6,687 nt of DNA from assembly GCA_938002705.1 (NCBI GenBank), contig CALLAG010000332.1:1-6687 (forward strand), read 5' to 3'. Below the pieces are notes generated by a model. That model was not told the origin of the DNA. It did no database searches and saw only the letters and a list, made by a program, of their open reading frames with translations. A program made the translations under genes and the position numbers. Positions 6,647 through 6,687 of this stretch are shown here, piece after piece; within the stretch, counting starts at the first letter, position 1, and every line of letters begins with the position of its first letter. This DNA comes from an uncultured Saprospiraceae bacterium. Its GTDB lineage: Bacteria; Bacteroidota; Bacteroidia; Chitinophagales; Saprospiraceae.

Positions 6647-6687
6647 TATTATTAGTGTCTAAATCTTATAAAATTATGTCCTAACAC

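Noticed and set aside
6322..6662. Two small open frames (minus 6322-6591, plus 6432-6662) over the accD start
   Set aside because: Both overlap the zinc-ribbon coding part of accD in other frames and show no domain; the composition is that of shadow frames.

Overview
The window looks like a piece of a Bacteroidota chromosome, probably from the Saprospiria/Cytophagia-like part of the phylum. The evidence is a cell-surface protein ending in a gliding-motility-associated (type IX secretion, type B) sorting domain and carrying an SprB-like repeat, a PurM of the longer form I associate with Bacteroidota, a bacillithiol gene (bshC), TAnnTTTG-type promoter boxes, A-rich leaders instead of clear Shine-Dalgarno sites, and an AT-rich composition throughout. 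I see no phage, transposon, CRISPR, tRNA or rRNA signal.

Layout. Positions 1-1590 (+) hold the 3' part of a repeat-built adhesin-like secreted protein whose beginning lies outside the window. It converges, with only 15 bases between stop codons, on a minus-strand pair: purM (2657-3829) followed by a membrane-anchored endonuclease/exonuclease/phosphatase-fold protein (1606-2682). That pair overlaps by 26 bases and is probably one transcript. Positions 3830-4116 are a 287-base gap between the divergently read purM and bshC. bshC (4117-5724, +) then runs tail-to-tail into accD (5702-6556, -), with a 23-base antisense overlap. The last 131 bases are the upstream region of accD and contain a plausible promoter.

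Most of the genes are housekeeping: purine synthesis (purM), the carboxyltransferase step of fatty-acid synthesis (accD) and low-molecular-weight thiol synthesis (bshC). They are not obviously one pathway and probably do not form a functional system.

The part not explained by coding genes is the purM-bshC gap. It has a textbook rho-independent terminator pointing in the + direction (4012-4043) although no + strand gene ends there. It is preceded by about 100 bases rich in inverted repeats that could close into a compact RNA (about 3910-4043), and followed by a separate TACTTTTG promoter box just before bshC. The simplest reading is an unannotated small structured RNA. A terminating leader of bshC is the alternative. 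This is the best candidate for something undescribed in the window, but it rests on one sequence with no comparative support.
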